Source: DASYAE01 sp036501535
GTDB taxonomy: Bacteria; Actinomycetota; Actinomycetes; Streptomycetales; Catenulisporaceae
Reading direction: 5' to 3'
NCBI GenBank assembly: GCA_036501535.1
Contig: DASYAE010000024.1
Coordinates: forward strand, 1 to 49,009
DNA length: 49,009 nucleotides
The notes under the pieces: generated by a model
The model's database searches: none
The model's input: only the letters and a program-made list of their open reading frames with translations
What the model was told of the DNA's origin: nothing
Program-made: the position numbers and the translations under genes
In this document: positions 8,891 to 16,824 of the stretch, one piece after another
Layout of the letters: each line of letters starts with the position of its first letter
Position numbering within the stretch: the first letter of the stretch is position 1

Positions 8891-10443
8891 GGGTCGACCG
8901 CCTCGATGCGGTTGCGGAAGCCCCCCGCGCCGCGGTCGCCGCGGCCCACGAGCCGCCCGCCGATGGCCCGGATCCGGTCCTGGTGGGTCAGGGCCCAGCG
9001 GGCCGCCGCCGCGTCGAAGTAGTCGCCGGCGATCACCGCCCGGCCCTGAGCGTCGATCTCGCCGGTGGCCTCGAACAGCCGGTAGTTGCGGAACCCGGCG
9101 ATGTCCACGAGCGTCTGGCACAGCTCGCCGAAGTCGAGCGCGGGCTGGTACGACACGGCCAGCTCGCCCAGGCAGACCAGGCCCCGCATGTGCGGCCGGC
9201 TGCGTGCCGCCTCGCTTTCGTACAGCGGATAGACGTTCGGGTGGAAGATCGGGGTCAGCCAGAACACGTGCGGCGGGGTCATCGGGAAGTCCGCGCCGAA
9301 CTGGATCAGCACCCGGTGCGGCCGGTCGGTCTCCACGGGCTCCGGGCCGCCGTCCGGGCCCGGGGCGAAGCTGCGCCCGGGGAACTCGATCGTGTACTCG
9401 CTCGGCAGCTGCGGCCAGTCCACCTCGACCCCGAAGCCCTCGTGCGACGTGGCGTAGGCGACGATCTGGTTGCGCACGCGGTAGAGGGCTTCCTCACGGT
9501 GCTGCGGGTGCACCGCGCCGGCCGTGGCCTGGAACCCCACCCGCAGCTCGTCGCCGTCCTCGACGCCGGCGTCGTGCAGCGTGTCGTCCGGGTCGAGCCG
9601 GTCGCCCTGCCCCGCCTCGCCGACCCGGTCGACGACCGTCGGGCGGGCGGTGTCGCGAAACGGCGGGTACTGGTCCAGCACCCCGCCGGCGAAGTTCTCG
9701 ACGGTCTGCTGGGCGGGTGCGTCGGTGACCCGGAACCGCCGCCCGTCCGGGCCGTTCACCCAGATCGTCCGGTAGAGGTAGTCGGGCCGGCCGGGCTCGA
9801 CGACGATGTAGCCGAAGTCGGCGTCCTGCAGCGCGCGGCGCAGGTCGATCGGGTCGGCGGTGTTCACCCGGAACGCTATGCCGTGCTCGGTGACCCAGAC
9901 CGGCTCCGGCTGCAGGCCCAGCCGGTCCAGCAGGCCTCTGACCTGTTCGGCGTCGTCGCCGGTGTCGATGTAGACGATCACGTGGCAGAGGTCGTCGACG
10001 ATCGCCGGGCGCGGGTCCGGGTGTGGCTGTCCGGCTTTGGGCTGCTCGGCTTCGGGCTTCTCGGCTTCGCGCGCGGGCTTGCCGCCGGGCGCCGGGGCAG
10101 TGCCGAGGATGTGGTGCTGGAACAGGCCGCGGAAGACGCGGTTCGTCTGGTAATCCCGGAAGGCCGCGATCAGCAGGCGGCGCCACGGGCGGTCCATGAT
10201 GCCGTTGTCGAACTCCCGGAAGATCCCGCCCCAGGTGGCGGCGGCGGTGGCCAGGGCGGGGCGCCGGCCGCGCGGGAATCCGATGCGGTCCAGCAGCTGG
10301 TCCGTCGCGGTCTCGTCGTAGATTCCTGCGATGGTCTCCCGGAACTGGTCCCGCTCGACCAGGGCGAGCTCGATCTCCGGGCCGTCCCACACCGAGGGCG
10401 ACCACTGCGCCGGCTCGTCGCCCGGTTCCTGCGGCGGCATCAT
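8887..10443 (-). CDS. EAD + ubiquitin-like + E2 (UBC-fold) fusion protein
   Basis: This 518-aa protein starts at the ATG at 10441-10443, which overlaps the E1 stop as ATGA. Residues about 22-110 form an effector-associated domain (EAD) with the pattern FDNGIMDRPWRRLLIAAFRDY and FRGLF. A Pro/Glu/Lys linker follows at about 112-145. Residues about 150-225 are a small alpha/beta domain. Residues about 233-305 read as a ubiquitin-like beta-grasp (GRRFRVTD, LDPDDTLHDAGVEDGDELRV) that lacks a C-terminal Gly-Gly. Residues about 315-455 are an E2 domain with HPN at 401-403 and the catalytic Cys424 in GLVCLGEL. It probably accepts a modifier from the adjacent E1. The EAD resembles that of the CHAT protease in the same operon. 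Confidence 0.92.
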   Translation of the reverse strand: MMPPQEPGDEPAQWSPSVWDGPEIELALVERDQFRETIAGIYDETATDQLLDRIGFPRGRRPALATAAATWGGIFREFDNGIMDRPWRRLLIAAFRDYQTNRVFRGLFQHHILGTAPAPGGKPAREAEKPEAEQPKAGQPHPDPRPAIVDDLCHVIVYIDTGDDAEQVRGLLDRLGLQPEPVWVTEHGIAFRVNTADPIDLRRALQDADFGYIVVEPGRPDYLYRTIWVNGPDGRRFRVTDAPAQQTVENFAGGVLDQYPPFRDTARPTVVDRVGEAGQGDRLDPDDTLHDAGVEDGDELRVGFQATAGAVHPQHREEALYRVRNQIVAYATSHEGFGVEVDWPQLPSEYTIEFPGRSFAPGPDGGPEPVETDRPHRVLIQFGADFPMTPPHVFWLTPIFHPNVYPLYESEAARSRPHMRGLVCLGELAVSYQPALDFGELCQTLVDIAGFRNYRLFEATGEIDAQGRAVIAGDYFDAAAARWALTHQDRIRAIGGRLVGRGDRGAGGFRNRIEAVDP

Positions 10444-11555
10444 CGACTCAGGCGGTGCCACAGGTAATCCCCCTCCGTTGACCGGACCGGCAGAATCTCC
10501 TCGGGGGCCACGCCCAGCGCGTCCAGGCGCCGGTCCGCCGCGGCCTCCCGCAGCCGCAGGCTCGACCGGGGCCGGACCAGCCCCCCGCACGCCGGGCAGG
10601 TGCCGTCGGCGCCGACCCCCGCTTGGCAGGGATCGTAGTCGCCGCATCGGGCGCAGCGGGCCGGAAGCGGGAATTCGCTCCACGCCAGCGGATCGGCGCC
10701 GGCCGGCAGCGCGTCCAGCAGTGCTCTGACCGTGTCCCGCGTGCGGATTGGCAGCGGGACCACCGGCCCGGCCAGCGGCGCGTGGTGCGGGCAGTCCGGG
10801 TCCCTCGCCACGGAGACCGGGGCCGTATATCCGGTCAGGGCGTTGATGTCGAGCACCCGGTACCCCGGGGGCGCGCCGAACAGGACGCGCAGCGCGGCGA
10901 ACGTCATCCACGACGCCACTGCGGCGGTGCCCGCGATCGTGGCCGGAACCGGGCCCTCGTCGAACGGCTCCGCGCAGCTCCACGGCAGGTCGGAGGAGCC
11001 GCGCTCGCGCGCACTGAGCGCGCACGCATAGCACGCGTCGTCTTCGGCGAGCCGCACCCGCACCTCGCCGCCCCACGGCCGGGTGCCGCCGTCGACCAGC
11101 GCGGCGCCGACGAGGGCGCACCGGCCCAGCAGCCGCATGCGGGCCTGCAGCGTGTCCAGGCAGCCGAGGACGAGGTCGGCGTCGGCGAGTTCGCCCAGCC
11201 CCACGCCCGACGCAAGGTCGGCTTGCCGTGCCACGACGTCTGTGCCGGGGGAGAGGCGGGCGAGCGCGTCCGCCGCGGCGTCGACCTTCGGGCGGCCCAC
11301 GTCGGCCTCGGTGAACAGCACGGTGCGGCTGAGGTTGGTCACGTCGACCGTGTCCGGGTCGCACAGGATCAGCCGGCCCACCCCCGCCAGCGCGAGGTTC
11401 TTCGCCGCCTCGTTGCCCAGCGCGCCGACCCCCGCGACGACGGCCGTGGCAGCGCCCAGGCGCAGCTGGTCCCAGTCCTCGACCAGCCGTGCCCGGGCGA
11501 ACCGTCCCTCGAGCGGCGCCGTCGTCCGCTGCGGATCTCCCGTCATCGCGCTCAC
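10440..11555 (-). CDS. E1-like ThiF/MoeB-fold adenylating enzyme with C-terminal zinc ribbon
   Basis: This 371-aa protein starts at a GTG (11553-11555) overlapping the previous stop as GTGA; an ATG at 11544-11546 is the alternative. It has the E1 Rossmann core: GVGALGNEAAKNLALAG (42 onward), Asp66 in LILCDPDTV, DVTNLSRT with Asn74 and Arg77, and Lys90 in GRPKVDAA. A crossover-loop cysteine in LPWSCAEPF (Cys194) is a candidate thioester residue. The C-terminal region adds a zinc ribbon with paired cysteines (CARCGDYDPC, then CPACGG), followed by a short alpha/beta tail. Such enzymes activate the C-terminus of a ubiquitin-like protein and pass it to an E2, here encoded by the next gene. Confidence 0.92.
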   Translation of the reverse strand: MSAMTGDPQRTTAPLEGRFARARLVEDWDQLRLGAATAVVAGVGALGNEAAKNLALAGVGRLILCDPDTVDVTNLSRTVLFTEADVGRPKVDAAADALARLSPGTDVVARQADLASGVGLGELADADLVLGCLDTLQARMRLLGRCALVGAALVDGGTRPWGGEVRVRLAEDDACYACALSARERGSSDLPWSCAEPFDEGPVPATIAGTAAVASWMTFAALRVLFGAPPGYRVLDINALTGYTAPVSVARDPDCPHHAPLAGPVVPLPIRTRDTVRALLDALPAGADPLAWSEFPLPARCARCGDYDPCQAGVGADGTCPACGGLVRPRSSLRLREAAADRRLDALGVAPEEILPVRSTEGDYLWHRLSR

Positions 11556-12202
11556 GGCGCCGCATCGCCGAGCAGGTTCAGCCGGACCGGGCAGACGGAG
11601 ACCGTTCCGCTCGGGCACCAGTTCTCCCAGCACGGCAGGCCCGCGGTCGGATCGCGGTGCACGGCCGCTCCGCAGCCCTCCTCGGCCGGATCGGCCCCGC
11701 CCGAGTACTTGCACGGGCATAAGACCACGTATTCACCGGCGCGGAACGTGTGCGCGCAGTAGAGGCAGACGATCGGGCGCCCCCGGCGTCCGGCGCGCGC
11801 CACGTGCCAGTCATCGGGTGCCAGCCGCGTCGCCTCCACGCCGTCCGCCGGCGGCCAGGCCTCGACCAGCCCCGCAGCGAACTCCACCGGGGCCGGGTCC
11901 TGATTGACAGTGCCCTGATCCACAGGAGGCTGATCCGACACGTCGCCGGCCGTCCCGCAGCGCAGCGCCGGGTCGAGGTGGACCGGCGTCGCGCCGCCCG
12001 CCGCGAGCTGTACCCGATCGCCGCGCCGGAACGTGTGTCCGCAGGTCTGGCAGGCCAGGCCGGTCCACCAGGACGAGATGCCGGTCACCGCAGCCCGGTC
12101 GGCGCCCGACGCCGCGGCGGGCTGCGGGTCGAGCCCGTCGGCCAGGCCGGCCTCGAAGCGCGCCAGCTCGCCGGCCGGGTCGCCGTCTGCGATCAGCCGC
12201 AT
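11552..12202 (-). CDS. Double zinc-finger (prokaryotic RING-like) protein, candidate E3
   Basis: This 216-aa protein starts at the ATG at 12200-12202, overlapping the 73-aa gene by 10 bp. It has two related cysteine-rich modules. The first, at about 51-82, has CQTCGHTFRRGDRVQL followed by a His and a Cys (VHLDPALRCG). The second, at about 146-196, has CLYCAHTFRAGEYVVLCPC, then GCGAAVHRDP and CWENWCP. Its spacing C-x2-C-x12-C-x-C-x12-C-x4-H-x8-C-x4-C could bind two zinc ions in a binuclear treble-clef (RING-like) fold. Prokaryotic RING-like domains are known beside E1/E2 genes. Its place directly before E1 makes it a candidate E3 or adaptor. The zinc ligands are seen; RING fold and E3 role are inference. 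Confidence 0.75.
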   Translation of the reverse strand: MRLIADGDPAGELARFEAGLADGLDPQPAAASGADRAAVTGISSWWTGLACQTCGHTFRRGDRVQLAAGGATPVHLDPALRCGTAGDVSDQPPVDQGTVNQDPAPVEFAAGLVEAWPPADGVEATRLAPDDWHVARAGRRGRPIVCLYCAHTFRAGEYVVLCPCKYSGGADPAEEGCGAAVHRDPTAGLPCWENWCPSGTVSVCPVRLNLLGDAAP

Positions 12203-12414
12203 AGCATCTGCTCCACCGGCCCGCCGCCGAGCGCGGCCAGCAGGTCCTCGACGCTGCGCGGCCGCATCGCGTCCGCGAGGATCTCCACCCCGTCCGGCGT
12301 CACCACGACCTTGAGCCGGACCAGGCCGCCGCGCGGATGGTCGCCGTATTCGTCCGGCTCGATCAGGTCCGGCAGCGAGGCCACGAAGGCGTGCTCGGTC
12401 TCTTCCATGCTCAT
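12193..12414 (-). CDS. 73-aa protein between radical SAM and RING-like genes
   Basis: This short acidic protein begins MSMEETEHAFVASLPDLIEP and ends GGGPVEQMLCG. A second in-frame Met at residue 3 is a possible start. The middle looks like a single beta-hairpin plus helix (LVRLKVVVTPDG, then RPRSVEDLLAALGGG). It lies 6 bp after the radical SAM stop and overlaps the RING-like gene by 10 bp, so it is made together with both. The C-terminal Cys-Gly and the preceding glycine run are unusual. It could be the substrate of the radical SAM enzyme, a small modifier of the ubiquitin-like pathway, or merely an adaptor. No family is recognised. Confidence 0.6.
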   Translation of the reverse strand: MSMEETEHAFVASLPDLIEPDEYGDHPRGGLVRLKVVVTPDGVEILADAMRPRSVEDLLAALGGGPVEQMLCG

Positions 12415-12420
12415 CCGCGA

Positions 12421-13455
12421 TCACTCCCACCTGCCGGGGACCGGCCGCGCGCACCTCGGGCACGCCCCGCCGACCAGCCGTTGTTCTCGGGTTTCCCAGA
12501 TCCCGCGCTGCACGAGCACGGTCGCGCAGCCCGGACAGCGCGTCTGACGGCCCGTCGGCCCCAGCGCGCGTTCGACGTAGACGAACGGCAGCCCGGCATC
12601 GTGGCCGATCCCGACCGCGGCCGAGAGCAGGCCGGGTGCGGTCGGCGACTCGTCGGCCATGCGGAAGTCGGGGGTGAAGCGCAGCAGGTGCCACGGCATG
12701 GCCGGGTCGATGGACGCGAGCGTCCGGGCGATCGTGCGCAACTGCTCCGGCTGGTCGGACACGCGGGGAATCAGCGGCGTGCTGACCTCCACCCACACGC
12801 CGGCCGCCCGGAAACGCACCACTGCGTCCAGGATCGGACGCAGCGCCGCGCCGGTCAAACGCCGGTGCGGCGCGTCGGAAGCCGCCTTGACGTCGATGTT
12901 GACTGCGTCGAGCACCGGGGCCACCAGGTCGATGGCCTGCGCGGTCAGAAAGCCGTTGCTCTTCCACACGATCGGCACCCCGGCCGGTGCGGCGTGCTCG
13001 GCCAGAGCGAGCGTCAGTTCGGGGGCTAATCCGGGCTCTGTGTAGGACAGGCCGAGCGCTGCACCCTCGGCCCTCGCACGGGACACCAGCGCGGCCGGGT
13101 CGGCAGGGTCCCCGACCCATCCGGCGCCGTCCGCCCGGCCGTACTGCGAGAGCCGGTGATTGACGCAGTAGTCGCAGCGGAACGTGCACCCCGGCGCGGC
13201 GGTCGTCAGCACGCGGGAGCCCGGCCGCACATGGTAGAGCGGCTTGCGCTCGATCGCGTCGACGTGCGCCACGGCGGCGGCGAACGTGGCCGTCTCCAGC
13301 ACGCCGCCGCGGTTGCGCCGCACCCGGCACGATCCCACCTGGCCGTCCCGCAGGTCGCAGGCGTGCGGGCAGAGCTCGCAGCGCACCCGTGCCACGCCGT
13401 GCGCGGTGCCGAGCAGCGCGGGGCTCCATGTGGGTGCGGGTGCGGGGGCGCTCAC
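12421..13455 (-). CDS. Radical SAM protein of AmmeMemoRadiSam/PFL-activase-like type
   Basis: This 344-aa protein starts at a GTG (13453-13455) overlapping the WD40 gene's stop as GTGA. An N-terminal cysteine module CELCPHACDLRDGQVGSC (about 26-43) precedes the radical SAM cluster motif CTFRCDYC (about 90-97, CxxxCxxC). Downstream are features of pyruvate-formate-lyase-activase relatives (VNIDVKAAS, WVEVSTPLIPRVSDQ, WHLLRFTPDFRM). A C-terminal zinc ribbon CPGCATVLVQRG/CPRCARP ends it. This layout matches the radical SAM member of the AmmeMemoRadiSam set, whose reaction is not well defined. Here the usual AMMECR1 and Memo partners are absent; instead it is embedded among ubiquitin-like and AAA+ genes, suggesting it modifies a component of that system. 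Confidence 0.85.
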   Translation of the reverse strand: MSAPAPAPTWSPALLGTAHGVARVRCELCPHACDLRDGQVGSCRVRRNRGGVLETATFAAAVAHVDAIERKPLYHVRPGSRVLTTAAPGCTFRCDYCVNHRLSQYGRADGAGWVGDPADPAALVSRARAEGAALGLSYTEPGLAPELTLALAEHAAPAGVPIVWKSNGFLTAQAIDLVAPVLDAVNIDVKAASDAPHRRLTGAALRPILDAVVRFRAAGVWVEVSTPLIPRVSDQPEQLRTIARTLASIDPAMPWHLLRFTPDFRMADESPTAPGLLSAAVGIGHDAGLPFVYVERALGPTGRQTRCPGCATVLVQRGIWETREQRLVGGACPRCARPVPGRWE

Positions 13456-16400
13456 CGTACCGCCCCATAGGTCTCAGCGTCCTGCGCCAGCATGGCGAAG
13501 AGGTGCGCGGTCAGCCGGTCGAAGCCGACGGTCGTCGAGACCTGACGGTGGTTCGGATGCGCAGGCGGCGCAGGGGGAGCCGAGGTCGGGGTGTGCGCCG
13601 TCAGCAGGTGATGCCGCGGTCCGAGCACGATGCGGCCGGTGGCGAGCTGGTCGCGGACCGCGTGGCTGTTCGTCAGGATGATGACGACGTCGTTCGCGGT
13701 CTGCGCGGCGGCGTTCAGCGCGCGGGGGAAGTCGGGCGGAGTCAGGGTGCGGCTGGTCCAGACGGTCAGCAGGTCCTCCGGACGGGACAGCTCGCGCACC
13801 AGGTCGGGGTCGGTGAGCGTGACCAGGCTCGGACTGCGGCCGGCCCGCCAGAGCGCGACCGTGATCAGGTGCGCGGCCAGCCGGAGCACGATTTCGCAGC
13901 GTCCGTACGTCGCCGGGGTCGTGTCGAGGATCACCGTCACCGGCCTGGTCGGCGGCGGCCGGTGCGCGGGGTGCGTGCGGTGCAGCAGTTCCCCGCGGGC
14001 GTAGCGGATCATGCGCAGCTGATCCGGCAAGGCCAGCTGCGTGGGCAGCGCGGTGTGCAGCGGACCGTGCCGCGAGATCCCCACGGTGCCGGGCGTGAAC
14101 CGGGGGCCGGACGCGCGGTCCGCGTCGTCGAGACTGCGCAGCGCGCGGCCGCCTTCCAGTAGGGCGGTCTGACGCGGCGGCAGCTCCGGCAGTTCCGCGA
14201 CGCGTCCGGCGAGGCGCACCGCCAGCAGCGGATCAGCGGCGACCGCCTCGGAGCCGAGGATCCGCAGCAGAGTCGGGGTCTTGTCGGTGACGGCGTCGGC
14301 CGCCTCGGTCAGCGACCGAAGCGCCGAGGGGGCGGCGGTCGGCTCGGCCGGCTCGGTCTCCAGCGCGCGAAGCAGGGCCCTCAGCTGCTCTGCGGGGGTC
14401 GTCTGCGGAGGCGCGGCGTGCTCGGCGGTGCTCTGCTCGACGCCGGCCTGCCCGGCGACCAGGAGCGCGGCCAGCCCGACCCGCGCCCGCGCCGGCCACT
14501 TCAGCGACCGGAGCCTGGCGACGCCGGGGTGCCCGCTCAGCGCCTCGAGTTGCGCGTCGTACAGCCGCTCGCGGGTGCCCCCGACCACCGTCAGCGCATC
14601 CGCCACCAGACCGAGCGGCGCCCACAGCCCCCCGGCCCCGAGCGCGAGGAAGCCCTGCGATACCGAGAGCGGTGGGATAAGACGCGGTTCTGGCACCGCC
14701 TCCCGCGGCGTCGTCGCAGGCGGCGAAGACTTGATGTCATAGACGCGCAAGCCGCCGACGGTGCGCACGGCCAATCGCAGGCGGTCCCTCAAGTGCAGCC
14801 ACGCGGGCTGAAAGGACGGCCTGCATACCGCAGGCATGCGGGAGTCGTGGATGTTCACGAGTTCGCCGGTGCTCGGCTCCCAGACCCGGAGGATACCGGC
14901 GGTGCTCAGGGTGACCAGGGCCTTGCTCCCCGGGCGGCCGCCGCCGTCCCAGCTCACCATCGAGACGACGCGGCCGGAATGCTGCAGTGTCCTGATAACG
15001 GCGCCGGTGGTCGGCTCGCAGATGTGCACGGGACCCTTCGGCGCCCCGGTGGCTACCGCCAGCATCGGCTCGTCGACATCGTCGGCGGCGCACCAGCAGA
15101 TGGACGTGACGGGACCTTGGACGTGGAACTCGCGGTGCGGAGCCGTGTCGTCCAGCGGGTTCAGGATGAGCACCCGGCCGCTTTCGTCACCGACGGCGAG
15201 CAGCGGTTTCTCAGAGATCCTCGACGACCAGGCGGCCGCGCCGACCGCCCAGGTGAGGCGCTGGTGGAACACGGCCTGTTTCCGCCGCAGGTCGAAGACA
15301 TCGATGTAGCTCTCCGCACCTGCCCCGGACTCGGCCGTGCGGCCCGGGATCCACACGACGGCAAGAGCTTGAGAAGGCTGACCCGACATCACCAGCTGCA
15401 CCTCACGCGCTGTGCCGTCGGCGGGAATGGGCAGCACGAATTGGGCCTCGTGCTGGACCGTGCGCCGGTTCAGACTCCACACACCCACGGTCATACTGCC
15501 GGGCAGAGAGGTGGAGGCCGCGAAGGTCGGATCGGCGGTCGGGGAACACGCCATCGCCAACGAGTAAACGCGGTCGCTGATCGTCAGGAAATCATCGGGT
15601 TGATCGGTGTCGCTGTCCCACGCACGGAAGCGATAGCCCGGCGCGATGCGCTCGGCGGTGAGCAGACGACCTTCGGGGACGCTCATCCATGCCGCCGATT
15701 CTCCGGACAGGTACTGCGGCGTGCTGTTTGTGACCGTGAACTGTGCGTCTGCCTCGATTGACGCGGCGGCTCGGCCTGCGTTCTTCTTTGCCGGGTCGTC
15801 AGCGATCCAGATCCGCGCCTGTCCGTCCGCGCAGCCGGTGGCCAACAGAGACCGTCCTGAACCGTCGACGGTCAGGGCCACGCTGGTCACGGCCGCGGGG
15901 TGCTCTACCTCAGCCACGCAGCGGCCGGTGTCCGGGTCCCAAAGGCGCGCCGTGCCGTCGGACATCCCCGCCGCCAGGAGCGGTCGCTCGGGGTCGGACG
16001 ACCATGCAAGGGACCTGACGACGCATTCCGGGACGTACAGCGTCTGCGGCGCGGCGCGGGATTCATCGATGTCGTAAATGCGGATCTCGCCGTTCGAGCA
16101 GCCGACGGCCAGTCGCGCGCGGCGCGGGTCCGGCGAGCAGGCGAACGCGCTGAGGTCGGGCTCGTACCCTACGCGCCGCCATCTCGAGAATCTGACATCG
16201 CGTACATCGATGGCGCCCTTCCGGCCGGCGCGGACCAGCCGGGGTGCTTCGGCGGCGGGCAGCCATCCGAGCCAGCGGGCGGGATCTTCGCCGGGCTCGT
16301 AACCGAGGTACGTGTGCAGGAAATCGACGCCATCGACGTGGATCTTGCCGTCGGCGGTGCCATACGCGAGCAGGCCGGAGGCGGAGTCGCGCCACCACGC

Positions 16401-16823
16401 CATCGACACGATCGTGTCGCCCATCTCGACGAGACCGCCGGTTGCGGGATCCACGATCTGCCACGCGGGCAGGTGATATGCGCTTTCCATGGTCACGAGA
16501 TTGCGCTCGTGCCAGCTTCTCAGGATTTGTATGTTGCGGATGTGCGGAATATCGAGGCGCCAGACTCCCTCCGACGTCGCGACGCGGGAGAAGGAGCCGG
16601 TCTGGTCCGAGATGAGGGTTCTTCCGCCACGGGCCACAAGGCGCGGTTGACCGCGATGGGACGACCAGGTGACCTCGGTCTCGCCTCCTGCGTACACCGT
16701 GTGCGTCAGCCGATAGTGACCGGCGGTCCGTGAAGCAGGCCCGGCCCCCGACCGGCCCACCGAGCGCGCGTGCACCGCGGCCCAGGCGCGTAGGGCGGAG
16801 TCGGTGTCCGCGCCGGGTGCCAT
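13452..16823 (-). CDS. WD40 beta-propeller protein with C-terminal vWA-like domain
   Basis: This 1123-aa protein starts one base after the CHAT stop (TGACATG). The first ~700 residues are WD40-like repeats, clearest at LAVGCSNGEIRIYDID, LLAAGMSDGTARLWDPDTGRC, LLATGCADGQARIWIADD and LVTLSTAGILRVWEPSTGE, probably forming two propellers. A helical linker (about 790-900) leads to a C-terminal alpha/beta domain from about 960. It starts VTVILDTTPATYG and continues LVTLTDPDLV and NDVVIILTNSHAVRDQL. This resembles a vWA fold in which the MIDAS DxSxS is altered to DTTPAT. It fits the vWA-plus-sensor component that partners MoxR ATPases. The propeller probably senses or binds a trigger, while the vWA-like part couples to MoxR. 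Confidence 0.85.
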   Translation of the reverse strand: MAPGADTDSALRAWAAVHARSVGRSGAGPASRTAGHYRLTHTVYAGGETEVTWSSHRGQPRLVARGGRTLISDQTGSFSRVATSEGVWRLDIPHIRNIQILRSWHERNLVTMESAYHLPAWQIVDPATGGLVEMGDTIVSMAWWRDSASGLLAYGTADGKIHVDGVDFLHTYLGYEPGEDPARWLGWLPAAEAPRLVRAGRKGAIDVRDVRFSRWRRVGYEPDLSAFACSPDPRRARLAVGCSNGEIRIYDIDESRAAPQTLYVPECVVRSLAWSSDPERPLLAAGMSDGTARLWDPDTGRCVAEVEHPAAVTSVALTVDGSGRSLLATGCADGQARIWIADDPAKKNAGRAAASIEADAQFTVTNSTPQYLSGESAAWMSVPEGRLLTAERIAPGYRFRAWDSDTDQPDDFLTISDRVYSLAMACSPTADPTFAASTSLPGSMTVGVWSLNRRTVQHEAQFVLPIPADGTAREVQLVMSGQPSQALAVVWIPGRTAESGAGAESYIDVFDLRRKQAVFHQRLTWAVGAAAWSSRISEKPLLAVGDESGRVLILNPLDDTAPHREFHVQGPVTSICWCAADDVDEPMLAVATGAPKGPVHICEPTTGAVIRTLQHSGRVVSMVSWDGGGRPGSKALVTLSTAGILRVWEPSTGELVNIHDSRMPAVCRPSFQPAWLHLRDRLRLAVRTVGGLRVYDIKSSPPATTPREAVPEPRLIPPLSVSQGFLALGAGGLWAPLGLVADALTVVGGTRERLYDAQLEALSGHPGVARLRSLKWPARARVGLAALLVAGQAGVEQSTAEHAAPPQTTPAEQLRALLRALETEPAEPTAAPSALRSLTEAADAVTDKTPTLLRILGSEAVAADPLLAVRLAGRVAELPELPPRQTALLEGGRALRSLDDADRASGPRFTPGTVGISRHGPLHTALPTQLALPDQLRMIRYARGELLHRTHPAHRPPPTRPVTVILDTTPATYGRCEIVLRLAAHLITVALWRAGRSPSLVTLTDPDLVRELSRPEDLLTVWTSRTLTPPDFPRALNAAAQTANDVVIILTNSHAVRDQLATGRIVLGPRHHLLTAHTPTSAPPAPPAHPNHRQVSTTVGFDRLTAHLFAMLAQDAETYGAVR

Positions 16824-16824
16824 G

